Positions 51,147 to 62,228 of a DNA stretch of 64,000 nucleotides are shown piece after piece. The notes below the pieces were generated by a model. That model did no database searches. It was not told the DNA's origin and worked only from the letters and a program-made list of their open reading frames with translations. The DNA is from Strigamia acuminata (Eukaryota > Arthropoda > Chilopoda > Geophilomorpha > Linotaeniidae): assembly GCA_949358305.1 (NCBI GenBank), contig OX442315.1, forward strand, positions 15,030,427 through 15,094,426, in the 5' to 3' direction. The translations under genes and the position numbers were made by a program. Position 1 is the first letter of the stretch. Each line of letters begins with the position of its first letter.

Positions 51147-51269
51147 TGTAACATAACGAGATAAATCATGGCCGTGTCGTTATGTTGAGACTCGGGCTAA
51201 ACCTGGCTCTATTGTTTATTAGTTAGTCACGCCACCACTTGTGGCAGCACCGTACAACAACATGTTACA
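51147..51269 (-). repeat. Gypsy-4 3' LTR
   Basis: This 123-bp LTR is identical to 56907-57029. It is unusually short for an LTR. Confidence 0.95.
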
Positions 51270-51287
51270 TCTCCCCTTTTTTTTTTT
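51270..51287 (-). promoter_or_regulatory. Gypsy-4 polypurine tract
   Basis: On the minus strand a run of ten A followed by GGGGAGA sits immediately before the 3' LTR, as expected for plus-strand priming. Confidence 0.85.
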
Positions 51288-51424
51288 AAAGCAAATGAGT
51301 AAATACTAATAATAAACATGAGAGATTACAAAACAAAATCAGATCAGATATGACTAGCAATGAGTTATTTAACTTACTAAAACAAACAAACACACAACTT
51401 TAAATACGAGTATTAGTATTATAA

Positions 51425-52610
51425 TTATAAGTTCAATTTGTCCGGTGGTCGGCTGATCCGTCCGCTGCGAGTCACCGTCACTCTTGGTCCGCGCACGATC
51501 GGTGATGATTGCGTCGCCGGCTGCGATGATTGTTCTGCCGCAACCGGAACGCCTGGTGGATCTGGAATCGCCTCTGATTGATGGGCCTCCAGGTTAGGCC
51601 TGGACTGTGAACGACTGCTCTGCGATGTGACAGGTAACTTCGCCTTCGTCTGCTTGAGATGCGACGTGTTCCGCCTCATCACTCGTCCATCCGGAAACTC
51701 CACCTTGAACGATCTCGGTCCCTCAGCACCTTCTTTTATTCTTCCTCCTTCCCAATGCCGATGATTGGTTCGCACCCTGACCTCCATGTTTGGCTCAACC
51801 GGGACAGCTGGCTTCGCTGTGCGATCCGCATACAGTTTCTGTCGCTGCCGCTCATCTTGCAACGCCGCCGGTACGTCCTTCTCCACTTTTGGTTGCAATA
51901 ATTGTCGGCCACCGGTCACATGGGATCGCGTTCTTCTGCTGAACAACCGTTGTGCCGGAGAACCCAAACTCGCGCTTCTTGGAGTGTTTCTCCAATTCAG
52001 AAATGCCAATTGCAAATCTGTTCCGTCTTTATTGCATTTCCGAATTATATTCTTTACGCTTTGAACCGCCCTTTCTGCTAATCCATTGGCCCTTGGGAAC
52101 CGCGGCGACGACGTTTGATGTAGAAATCCCCACTCTTTGGCGAATTGTGCAAACTCACGCGACGAGTATTGAGGACCATTGTCGCTTTCAACCACTTCTG
52201 GAATCCCATGAACCCCGAACCAGCGTTTCATCTTGTCTATTATTTCGCTAGACACTGTCGTATTTAATTCCGTCACCTCCGAAAAACCTGAATAACTGTC
52301 CGTGACTACTAAATAGTCTTGTCCTTTTATTTCAAAAAGATCCGTTGCCACTCTTTCCCACGGCAATTCCGGGACCGGCTTATTCATGATTGGTTCCTGA
52401 TCATTATCGCGTTGTGTGCTTTGGCATACACTGCATTTTTGCACAAATTCTTCAATTTCCTTGCTCATACCCAACCAAAATACTGCTTCTCGGGCTCGGC
52501 GAATTGACGACTGTATACCCAGATGCCCCAAATGAATATACTTCAAATAGTGTGGTCGCAGCTCTCTAGGAATTATTGGTCTGCTATTCTTGAACAATAT
52601 TCCATTATAC
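51425..52610 (-). pseudogene. Gypsy-4 integrase
   Basis: This is the last third of the polyprotein, open up to the TA element at 52611 and ending at 51425. It contains the H-H-C-C finger ('HLGHLGIQSS' .. 'CSVCQS') and the catalytic core ('ATDLFEIKGQDYLVVTDSYS', 'VESDNGPQYSS', 'NGLAERAVQ'). A basic C-terminal region with a short beta-rich segment ('EVRVRTNHRHWEGGR') and a Ser/Pro/Gln-rich tail follow. The ATG at 52597 is internal and not a true start. The residues look intact. Confidence 0.9.
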
Positions 52611-53372
52611 AGGGTGGAACAAAAGTCTGTTCCCCCTCAAATATTTCCTGAGCAATTGCATCTAGGCCAACTTTGATGAAGCGATCGTATAGGAAGTTGG
52701 GTCAGAGCAATCCAATGATGTCATCAAATTTGACCTTGAAGGCCATTTTCAAGGTCATTAACTTGCTAACTTCTAAACCAATCAGGTTAGAGCAAAAAAG
52801 TCAATTACAAAGTTGTAGAGCATCATCAAATTAGTACTATCCAATTTATCTTAGTCATCTTAAGTTAAATGTTTTCCTTTTAAAAAGGAGATAAATTAGC
52901 TGAAATAAAGCCAGCCATTGTGACAAAACTTAAATTTCTATTGCAAAAATACTAAATTACTTAAATAAACGTATTCAAATGTCCATCATTATGCAAGTAA
53001 ACAAGAAAAACCACTGCCTTTTTTTAATGCCTCAATAATTATTTTATCACAAGAATAAAAAATTTCACTTTGCTGATTTTTTTCTGATTTGTCTCCTTTT
53101 TAAAAAGAAAACATTTAACTTAAGATGACTAAGATAAGTTGGATAGTACTAATTTGATGATGCTCTACAACTTTGTAATTGACTTTTTTGCTCTAACCTG
53201 ATTGGTTTAGAAGTTAGCAAGTGAATGACCTTGCAAATAGCCTTCAAGGTCAAATTTGATGACATCATTGGATTGCTCTCACCCAACTTCCTATATGATC
53301 GCTTCATCAAAGTTGGCGTAAATGCAATTGCTCAGGAAATATTTGAGAGGAACAGACTTTTGTTCCACCCTG
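52611..53372. mobile_element. TA-flanked foldback element (mariner/Tc1-like MITE) in Gypsy-4
   Basis: The element is 762 bp with long inverted arms (over 200 bp) starting CAGGGTGGAACAAAAGTCTG. TA occurs on both sides (52609-52610 and 53373-53374). Treating TA as the duplicate restores agreement of the polyprotein frame, whereas TATA would not, so the TA assignment is supported. It encodes no transposase. 'TACAGGGTG' ends are common among Tc1/mariner-type elements. Confidence 0.85.
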
Positions 53373-54705
53373 TATACTGCGATTTCATCTCGGAAATTCC
53401 AAAATGGCTTGACTGCCACTGGCGCCTCCTCTTTGCCTGCCGGCCAGCCCTTCAAAACAATTTCGATCAATTGCTGACTCTCAAAATCCTCCTTAATTGC
53501 TTGTTGCAATTTTTCCATCGCCTCTCCCGTCATTGGCAACACAATGTGCACCTGCAACTCTTCGGGATCTTCATCAGGCTTGACTGGCAGACAATCTCGG
53601 CTGAGTGCATCCGCCACCGGAATGTCCGTCCCTTTTTTGTAAATTATTTCTGGCCCGTAAGGTAACAAATCAAAGAAAATTCTCTGCAAACGCGCCGGAG
53701 CTCGGTCTATGGTCTTCTTAGCAATGGCTTCCAGCGGCTTATGATCCGTCTCGACAATCAACTTCTTCCCATAGATGTAATCATGGAATTTGAAACACCC
53801 AAACCGAATAGCATACGCTTCCTTCTCTATCTGTGGGTATCTCTGTTGACACGACGTCAATGCCTGCGTCGCATAGCATACAGGTTTCCCATCTTGAAAC
53901 AATGCCGCCCCCACCGCATGAGAACTGGCATCAACGGAAAGAACGACGTCCTTGTTGACATCATAATATGCTAATACCGGTCTGGTCTTCAATGCCGCTT
54001 TTATCTGCATAACTGCCGACTCCTGATCGTGCGACCATTCCCAAGCAACCGCTTTCGGCAACAACTTGCGCAATGGTTCCGTCAACACCGAATAATTCGG
54101 CAAAAATTGCGCCAAGTACACCGTCATCCCTAAAAATCTTCTCAACTCGTCCTTGCACGATGGAGATTTAAGCCTGTCGATCGCCTCGACCTTTTCGGGA
54201 TCCGGTTTAATGCCGTCTTGCGTCAAGATATGGCCCAAAAATTTTATTTCTGTTGCCTCCAACACGCATTTTTCTTTGTTCAACCGCAACCCTTTTTCAT
54301 AAATCCGTCGCAGTACCTTATTGACCAAACTCCTTAATTCGGCCAACGTTTCCGCAAACAAAAGTACATCATCGATTGATACATCCGTGTTTGAAATCCC
54401 TTCTAGTATTTCTTCCATCATCTGCTGGAATACTTCAGGCGCGGAAATTAATCCGAACGGTAATCGAAGACATCGGTATCGCCCCCACGGCGTATTCACT
54501 GTCAAATAATTTGCCGTCCGCTTAGTAACCTTGGATTGCCAATACCCGTGCTTTAAATCCAGTTTCGCAAAATATTTCGCATTCTTAACTCGAGCCTTAA
54601 TGTTTTCAAATGTCTTTAGCGGATAATGCCGTCTTTTCACGTGCTTGTTGACATCCGTCAGGTCGATGCACAGCCGAATTTTCTTTCCGCGTTGTACAAT
54701 GACTA
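53373..54705 (-). pseudogene. Gypsy-4 reverse transcriptase and RNase H
   Basis: This is the middle third of the Gypsy-4 polyprotein, open on both sides to the inserted elements. It shows 'RLCIDLTDVNK' (first catalytic Asp in the RT palm lead-in), 'FAKLDLKHGYWQ', SIDD in 'DVSIDDVLLF' at the YXDD position, a connection domain ('LRRFLGMTVYLAQFLPNY'), and RNase H with 'LSVDASSHAVGAAL', 'ETDHKPLEAI' and 'PVADALSRD'. The SIDD variant occurs in a region where some Gypsy lineages are variable. No internal stop is seen. Frames on either side agree with the neighbouring segments. Confidence 0.9.
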
Positions 54706-55379
54706 CCGTCTTCCCCCGAACATAACGTCATGACGTTGTGTTCGAATACAACGACACCTGACGTTTTATTCGAACACTACGTCATGACGTTATATTCGTA
54801 CTTTTTCATGCAACTTTTGAAAAATCAGAAAAATCAGAAATTGAGCATGTAAATTGGACAATTCGTGCCAAATTTGTTTTACAATACGTGTCAAATTCGT
54901 GTACAATTTGTTTTACAATTCGTGTCCAATTCGTTTTACAATTCGTGTCCAATTCGTGTATAATTATCAGGGCCGTGTCGACCTACGAGGCGAAGAGGCG
55001 AAGAGGCGGCCGCCAGGTGGCCATGCCTTGGTAATACCAAGGCATGGCCACCTGGCGGCCGCCTCTTTGCCTCGTAGGTCGACACGGCCCTGATAATTTG
55101 TGTTTAATTCGTATCCAATTCGTGTCCAATTCTTGTCAAAATTCGTGTCGAATTCGTTTTTTCGGCATTGCGCCCGTTAAAAGCGCACCTGCAATGCTTC
55201 CCGGCATCGCACCCGTCAATGCACTCGAATATAACGTCATGACGTTGTATTCGAATACAACGTCATGACGTTATATTGGAAGTGACGTTCTATTCGAAAA
55301 ATCCCTAAAACTTTCGAAAACAGCGATTTTCGAAAAAACTTGAATATAACGTCATGACGTTATGTTCGGGGGAAGACGG
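54706..55379. mobile_element. Second TA-flanked inverted-repeat element in Gypsy-4
   Basis: The element is 674 bp with terminal inverted repeats starting CCGTCTTCCCCCGAACATAA. TA occurs on both sides (54704-54705 and 55380-55381), and the polyprotein frame agrees across it. The interior has AACGTCATGACGTT palindromes, degenerate runs of 'CAATTCGTGTCCAATTCGT' and a nested long hairpin (54962-55098). No coding. It is probably a non-autonomous element of a TA-targeting superfamily. Confidence 0.8.
54962..55098. repeat. Long hairpin nested in the TA element
   Basis: This 137-bp inverted repeat starts AATTATCAGGGCCGTGTCGA and ends with its complement. The two GC-rich arms (over 60 bp) are almost identical; the left arm carries one extra 9-base CGAAGAGGC unit. 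It is GC-rich in AT-rich surroundings, which suggests a separate small foldback insertion. Confidence 0.9.
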
Positions 55380-56861
55380 TAACGGACTCACCGCTGGTGT
55401 TGGTTCCGTCACTGGCTCAATTACTTCCATTTTTACCATGCGGTCCAACTCTGCTTTGACTCGATCTTTTAATGTATGTGGAATTTTGCGCGGTGGATGT
55501 ATTGTGAACTGCGCTGTCTCATCTATATCAACGTCATAAATAAAGTCCTTTGCGCATCCAAGTCCTTCAAACACTTGCTTCTTAATTTCCGCATCCGTTA
55601 ACTCCGGATTTATCGTGTCCACACGCGTCACTAAATTCAATTTGCTGCACGTGTTTTTACCGAAAATTGCTGGCACTTTTTCATCAACAACTTGAAATGC
55701 CACTCGCGCCCGCATTTCCTTGACTTTACAATTAATGACAACTTCACCCAGTACGGCCATATGATGTCCCGTGAACGACTTCAACTGCTTTGTGCGCGAT
55801 GCATCTAATTGCAGTCCAAGCTTCCGTACTACAGCTGCTGATATGACATTGCATCTTGCCCCGGAATCCAATTTTATGTCCAGTTGCAACTTGTTATTTA
55901 GCTTAACTCGCTCATACCAGTCCTCATTGTCATCAATGCTGTCAGTAATAATTCTGCGTACCACCATGGTCCCGTACAATTCGTCATCATCATCCTCGTC
56001 CTCTGTCTCGGCTGCTATTGCGCCCACTTCCTTTTTTGTGGCTTCCTTTTTTGTTGAATTAGCCCTTTCTGCCTGCTTCATGCGACATGCTACCGCAAAA
56101 TGCCCTTTCTTGTGACATTTATTACATTTCTGGTTAAATGCTGGGCATTTTCCATACTCATGCCCTCTGTTGCATCGATTGCAGGTTTTGGCGCCACCTG
56201 TGGACGATTTTTGGAACTGCGCCGGTCGCTTACCGGGTTTTATAAAGTCCACTTTAATTTCTTCTGTTTCTTTTATAGTTTTTACTTGCTTTTCCGCACT
56301 CTCTGCTGCTCTAGCAATTTGAATTGCCTTTAGCACTGTTAATCCAGTTTCTTCCAACAATCGCTGGCGCACCACTTCACTCCGAATGCCACACACAATT
56401 TTGTCTCGCAACAGCCCATCTTCCAGCGCTGCAAATGCGCATTTGGCCATTTTTGTCCTTGCATCCGTTAAAAATTCGTCAAACGATTGTCCTTCTTTTT
56501 GCATAAGCCGGAAAAACTCATACCTGCAAAACGTTTCACTTTCAATCGGCTCGAAATGTGCTTTGAACTTGTTTTTCACTGCAGTTATGTCCTTTTTCTC
56601 AGCCTCAGTCAATGCAAGCGTCTTGAAAATGCGTCTTGCTTCTGGCCCAATACAAGTCATTAATGCTGCTACTTGTATTTCTGCCGATTGACCCACGAGA
56701 CTCGCCGCCTTTGCGTACCAGTCGTACGCGTCGATCCACTCCTCCCATGCGGTCGCCATGCCGTCGCTGGAAATTATGAGCGGTTTCGGCTGTCGTATGC
56801 CTGCTGGTGGCCGTACCTGCTCTGCAGCCATCCTGCCTGCTGGTCCTAATCGCAGTTTCAA
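55380..56861 (-). pseudogene. Gypsy-4 Gag, protease and start of reverse transcriptase
   Basis: About 493 codons lie before the frame enters a DNA element and stops at 55305. Gag shows 'AWEEWIDAYDWY' (38-50) and a helical capsid-like region to about 200. Two zinc knuckles follow (CNRC..C at 227-239; CNKCHKKGHFAVAC at 246-259), then protease LDSGA (Asp 332) and the lead-in to reverse transcriptase ('VIEPVTEPTPAVSPL'). The ATG at 56861 lies 45 bases from the primer site. The coding resumes in the same frame at 54705. Confidence 0.9.
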
Positions 56862-56892
56862 CCAGATTTGACTGACTAATTGTCCGTTTTTT

Positions 56893-56906
56893 CACTTCTG
56901 ACACCA
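56893..56906 (-). promoter_or_regulatory. Gypsy-4 primer-binding site, tRNA-Leu type
   Basis: TGGTGTCAGAAGTG on the minus strand starts directly at the LTR end and complements the 3' end of animal tRNA-Leu (CACTTCTGACACCA, from memory). Fourteen bases match before divergence. Confidence 0.8.
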
Positions 56907-57029
56907 TGTAACATAACGAGATAAATCATGGCCGTGTCGTTATGTTGAGACTCGGGCTAAACCTGGCTCTATTGTTTATTAGTTAGTCACGCCACCACTT
57001 GTGGCAGCACCGTACAACAACATGTTACA
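56907..57029 (-). repeat. Gypsy-4 5' LTR
   Basis: This 123-bp LTR is 5' in element orientation and identical to 51147-51269. No room for a classical TATA box is evident. Confidence 0.95.
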
Positions 57030-58694
57030 AACGCCATCAAAAAAATCAGATTGAGTGGCACTGGATCAAACTCACAGGCCGAAATTGAAGAGAATCTTCA
57101 AGAAATACAAAAGAATTTGATTTTGACCAACTTATACAATTCAAGAGACGACGCTCAAGCCGAGACGGTCCTTTTGAACTGCAAAGGCGGCCACGTCCGT
57201 GCGCATAAATTCATCTTAATCGCTGGTAGCGACTACTTCCGGGCAACATTAAGTGAAGGCGGCATCGAGAACGAACAAAACATGATATTCCTTCCCGACA
57301 CATCAATGCAAACCATCAAAATCGTAATCAAATACCTGTACGCGCAAGATATTCCCATCCAGACTGAAATACCGAACAGCGTGATACGTGAAGTTATTAT
57401 GACCGCTGACAAGATGCAATTAAAAGGTTTATTCGACACGTATTGGAACCAGTATTGCGACCCGATAAGCTTGGATAAATTTGCATATGTTTGGCAGATG
57501 GCAGAAATGTTTAATCTAGACGAAACGATCAACACCGTTCAAACATTCGTCTTAAAAAACATAAAACAAATGTCGGAGACTGACATGCTGTTGGACATCA
57601 CTTTGACGCAATTAGAAAGTCTCGTTTGCAAGGTGAACGCCGATAAATTGGGCGAATTTGTCATACTTGTGCACAATTGGGAAATGAAGACGCATGATCA
57701 CCCAGAAAACAACAACTCGGAAGTTGTAAAGGATTTGCTCTCCAAATGCGGTGGGATGGAGAAACTACTGGACTATTCACTCGAGAAACTGTTATCTACG
57801 GATATGGTCATCAAATCAACATGTTTGTTCAACGCTTTAAGTAAGGAACGCACGTCCAGGGCCACGTCCAGGTGGTTAAAAACTTCTGCACGAGAAATTC
57901 AAATTTTCGCCTTTGAAATTGACTCGGGCGTATGCAAACATTGGGTCTCGTTGCTAAGCGACGAGGATTGGACGCCCGGTTTGGGACAACTCCGTCTACG
58001 TGACGACGAAACACTAGACGAGTATTTGCCTTCAGTTTCCAGCACGGGGAAAGTGTTTTATTTTGCCATTACCGATGATAAATTGCAGTTTTGCGCCGTT
58101 GAGGGCGAAACGGACTTTCTATTCTTTAGTCCTGAAAGATCGACTTTGATTCCGGATAACATAACGAGCGAAACTGCGAATTCTGAGGTGATATTCTTCC
58201 GAAGAACCAAAGAGCAATACGAGTGTTTTGAATTTAAATCGTGGTCATGGCTTAATACGATTCTTGACGAATACAAGTGCCTCCTTTTGGCGACTGTTGA
58301 CAATTATTTCTTCGACCTGGATGAAAGCCGGATAGAGATTATGAATTTACAGTATGGGAGTTGCACAACGAGTCAGAAATTGCCAGGCAATTGGCAAAGT
58401 GTGAAGAGTAAAAATCTACGCAGCAATTCGACGGGGAAATTGATTTTTGTTCAAAAAGGTCCCGACAGTTGTTTGTTAGTTTACGATATTGTAAAAGACG
58501 CTTGGAGTGTGGTTCCGTCGCCGAATATTACGGGTGACGTCATTCTTTAGGTTTCGTACGACGACGACTGTTTGATATTCGAGAAAACAAATACGGCGTG
58601 TAAGATTTATTCTTTGGAGACGATGATGGTGGTGAAAGAGTACGCGATCAAAGAAAATTTTCAAGGTTTCATCCATTTTGATGCGAGTTTTTGA

Positions 58695-60403
58695 GTTGCG
58701 CGATCTGCCTTTAGACTTTTATTCGCCAACAGTTAATTAAATTGCAGATTTTGAATTGTAGTAACGTGCTTTTCACGTTATTAAATGACCATTGTAAAGT
58801 CTAAATTTTGCTGGAGGGATATCAGGTTTTTGTTTTATTGTGTAAAAAGGTGATTACCAACACATTAGTACTTTTTAAAGTTTCGAAAATATACCGATAT
58901 GGACAATTATTTATTTATTTCTAATGATGAAGATGACAGAGCATTAAAATTTGTAGATTTAATTTGTTCGATTATTTTTTTCATTTTTCACTAATATCAG
59001 ATCGGTTCATCTCATTAAAACTGTTTCCAGAGTTGTCACTTTCAAAGATAGTTAGTTGGATAGTAATTGGAATAAGATGGAATCAGATGCAGCATGGTTT
59101 ATATTTCCAACTTAATTTTATTTTATTTCAGTCATAGTATGTATCAACTAAAGGTGTAATCGGTATTCTAACAGTGGTCAAGACACGTCAGCCATTATGG
59201 TCATCGGAATTACAAGTGAAGTTTATTCTGGTGCTTTTACATAGGTGGCGCTCCTAACACGATACAGCGATACACGATACAGCACTCGTGACAAGCTGTC
59301 AATCAAACATTGGTAATGCAGTGAAGCAAATACAGACGAGATAAAAGTATCGACAATAAATGAAAAAACAGATGTCCAAAAAGTCTGTGGAATTTAACAA
59401 ATAACAAATTTTTCTAACCATGTTAGATTGGACAATACACATTTCAGACGTATTGGTCAACTCCCCAACATTGTTGAAATAAAGTATCAGTCATTCTGTA
59501 ACATTGTTGGACACACTCCATTCGTTCTACAAGTAACATAACTTCAAACAATACATTGGAAATATTTTTAGTTCATGCAGTGTTTTCCGCTCTTTTGTTT
59601 GGTTTTTAGGTTTTGACGATCCGAGTTTTCGTAGTAAACCGGACACAGCATCGTCCGGACAGCTGTATGGACTGATTTTTTCCCAACATATACCTAGCAA
59701 TATTAAATCCCCTCTCCCATCCGGATAGCCTCTTAGTCGGGACAACTTTCTGGGACCCGTCCTAAGAATGATCTACAGAGCTTACACTACTTTATTTGCA
59801 ATTTTAATCAATTTTTGTGTCAATTTGCTAAGTTTTGATTGCACTACCGGTAGTCATTTCTGAATTTCAGAATTTGTGGTATCTTTCGAATTTCATGAGC
59901 GGTATTTCTTCAGATATACTAGTATGAGAATGTGGGAGATTTTGCTAGATTTTGCGAGATTTTGTTAGATTTTGCGAGATTGTGCTTAATTTTGTGAGAT
60001 CTTACTTGATTTTGTGAGATTTTGTCAGGTTTTATGAGATTTAACTTAAGTAAAGTGGTAAGGTACCAAAAAAGTGGTACAGGTGCCGTACCAATACCAC
60101 AAGATGCGGTACTTTTTGAAAAGTAGTGCATACTTTACCGGTACCGCTGAAGAAATCCACAAAAATACTACAAAATCTGAATTCAAGAAAGACTACCGGT
60201 TGCTTGACAAAAGCAAATTGTTCAAAAATCAACAAAATGCCAACAATGGGTAAACGTCTGTAGTTATGGTGACTCGCCAATTATCCGCAGAAAATGAAAT
60301 ATTGCAACAACAAAAGGTGCCTGACGAACATTTGAACGTGACAACACCGAATCAGCAAAAATGGCGGATGGGATTTAGTCGTCCTACGTTGGACATAACT
60401 GCA
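58695..60403. other. Intergenic region of duplicated flanks
   Basis: This is BTB 3' flank, then a stretch paralogous to about 34740-35170, including the 'GATTTTGTGAGATTTTG' run (59935-60045) and the GGTACC-rich part (60055-60150). Relative to that copy about 150 unrelated bases are added near 59634-59785. The end is a BTB 5' block with an upstream ORF variant (MADGI) 25-45 bases before the start. There is no supported gene. Confidence 0.55.
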
Positions 60404-61074
60404 ATGGGTAACACAAATACGCCGTACAAGCCCCACAAAGGAATCAGATTGAGTGACATTTAATCAAAATCACTGGTCGAAATTGAAAAGAATCGCAAAG
60501 AAACACAAAAGAAATTAACATTGACCAATTTGTGCAACTCGAGAGACAACGCCAAAGCCGAAATGGTCGTTCAGCAGTGCAAAAATAAGAACCTGCACGC
60601 CCACGAATGCGTTTTACTTGCTGGCAGTGACTACTTCCGAGCTATATTAAGTCAAGGCAGCCTTGAGAACGAACAAAACGCGATATCCCTTCTTGACACA
60701 TCAATGGAAGTCGAATAAACTGATTCGTGAATTAATTATGACAGCTGACAAAATGCAGTTAGAAATTTTATTCGACAAGTGTTGGAATGAGTAAATGACG
60801 TGTGACACCTCGAATTGCACCCACGTGTTCTTCAGACAATCAAAAGACGAGTATTCCTATTTTCATTTTGAATCGAGGACCTGGTCTCAATACCAATTTG
60901 CCAATCCGAATTTCAGGTTCTCTTTTTGGCAACAGCTGAAAAGAATTTTTTAGACCTGGATGAACGGCGCATAAAAATTGTGAATCAACTGTCGGGCAGT
61001 TGGCAAAGTGTAAAGTGTAAAAATGTACGCAGGAATTCGACGGGGAAATTGATTTTTGTCCAAACGTATTCTGA

Positions 61075-61163
61075 CAGCCGTTTGTTAATTTACGATGCTG
61101 AAAGTAACGGTTCGAGAGTCTCTCCAACCGTCACTTTCAATATCGTAAATTAACAAACGGCTG
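61075..61163. repeat. Inverted duplication of BTB coding sequence (hairpin)
   Basis: The left arm CAGCCGTTTGTTAATTTACG and onward (to about 61118) is repeated in reverse complement to 61163, with a loop of one to three bases and about four mismatches over 44 bp. Both arms are BTB coding sequence ('RLLIYDVESDGW' region). The right arm is closer to intact paralogues than the left arm is. Confidence 0.9.
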
Positions 61164-61265
61164 ATAAAAATTAACAGAAATAATTCTAGTATAAAAAATA
61201 AAATATAAATTCAAATAATATTCTTATTTTTTATCATTTTCCTGGTGACCAGCTGGCCACCACAA

Positions 61266-62136
61266 TGTGACGATTCTACCTTTGGCTGAAATAGTACTAG
61301 CCTTAAAGATAAACTTAACCTACACGAGATAAGCTAAACTGCGCGCTAAGTGAATATACAACTGAATAATACGAACTTACGATTACGTGGAACATGATTA
61401 TGTTTATTACAAAGTAATACTGGGTTCTGGGTTCTGGGCACGTGTAAATGGGCAGCATAGTCTGGTTGAAGATCCCGGCGAGCTAAGAGATAGGGCTGGC
61501 TTTGCGGCATCGTCACAATAACCCTAGGAAATTGCGGGAGGTTTTGACAACTCCGTCCGCCTCAGAACCATATCGGTCGTTGGGTCGCTGACGCTTTATC
61601 CAACATTTGGGTCATTGACGCGTTTTCCAAAGAGACCGGGATTTATTGTCCGGGTATTCCTTCCCGTAGTTTAGCGAGCCCCGACAGAACGTCTGTTACC
61701 GATCATATAATTACATATTGCAACTTCACAAGAAGTTAGGGGCTTAACATTTCCTAGAGAGATCAAAGATACAAACAGAAAACAAGAAAAGCCGAAGGTC
61801 TAGTCTAAAAAAAACCAGAGCTTATATAGTTCTTGAGAACAAAAGGATTAGTGACCGCCAATTGGACATCAGAATCTGGAGATTCGGGGATCCGATCTAA
61901 AGATAGGGCCAAATCTTGAAGAGTCCAATTGGTTCTCTTCACAGGTAAATAATATTGATTCAATAGAATCAATACAACATCAAATAATACTTTATTAAGT
62001 TCAATAAATGTCTTATATTTATTCGTGTCGTCATAATAATCATTATAACTCTTGTTACGGTATTTAAACTGCGCGCTCTATTAGACAGCGCCATCTAACG
62101 TGAACTTTCAAATTACATGGTTTTACAACCGTCACA
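61266..62136. mobile_element. Probable solo LTR within a BTB relic
   Basis: This 871-bp insertion has 7-bp inverted ends TGTGACG/CGTCACA, a TATA-like CTTATATAG near 61824, and AATAAA near 62005. BTB coding resumes right after it. No clean target duplication is visible because the left flank (61164-61265) is also foreign sequence. It could instead be the end of a larger deleted element. Confidence 0.5.
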
Positions 62137-62228
62137 AATATTTATTCTTTGGAGACGATGGAGGTGGTTAAAAAGTATGCGATTATGCAAAATTTTGAAT
62201 GTTGCATCCATTTTGATACGAGTTTTTA

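Larger units (their letters stand above)
51147..57029 (-). mobile_element. Gypsy-4: Ty3/Gypsy element with 123-bp LTRs
   Basis: The element is 5883 bp with identical 123-bp LTRs (TGTAACATAACG...CATGTTACA) and a 5-bp duplication AACGC (51142-51146 and 57030-57034). Coding is on the minus strand. A tRNA-Leu primer site abuts the 5' LTR, and a perfect purine tract abuts the 3' LTR. Two TA-flanked DNA elements (52611-53372 and 54706-55379) interrupt what would otherwise be one gag-pol frame. Identical LTRs imply a very recent insertion, and the two DNA elements are at least as recent or were already carried by the source copy. Confidence 0.95.
51127..58694 (+). pseudogene. BTB-BACK-Kelch-like gene (copy G), split by Gypsy-4 and with a premature stop
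   Basis: The leader ATG at 51127 matches the internal 'MNTTSN' of copy B. After 20 bases Gypsy-4 intervenes, and the gene resumes at 57030 with the AACGC target duplicate. The frame then runs without break through BTB ('HVRAHKFILIAGSDYF'), BACK and most of the Kelch-like half. A TAG at 58548-58550, where sisters have a Tyr codon, removes the last about 47 residues. The rest of the family C-terminus can still be read up to 58694. A frame change upstream also separates the usual MGNT start (near 51117) from the body. It belongs to the A/E/H subfamily. Confidence 0.9.
60404..62228 (+). pseudogene. BTB gene relic, multiply broken
   Basis: The family start MGNTNTPYK is followed after about 20 codons by a TAA (60461-60463). 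The BTB part reopens ('HAHECVLLAGSDYFRAIL') but breaks at 60716. A deletion then jumps from the end of BTB ('EILFDKCWNE') to the late part ('TSNCTHVFFRQS') near 60800. The Kelch-like segment ends in an inverted duplication at 61075-61163. The last codons ('IYSLETMEVVKKYAI' to the stop at 62228) lie beyond a 0.9-kb insertion. It is non-functional. Confidence 0.85.
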
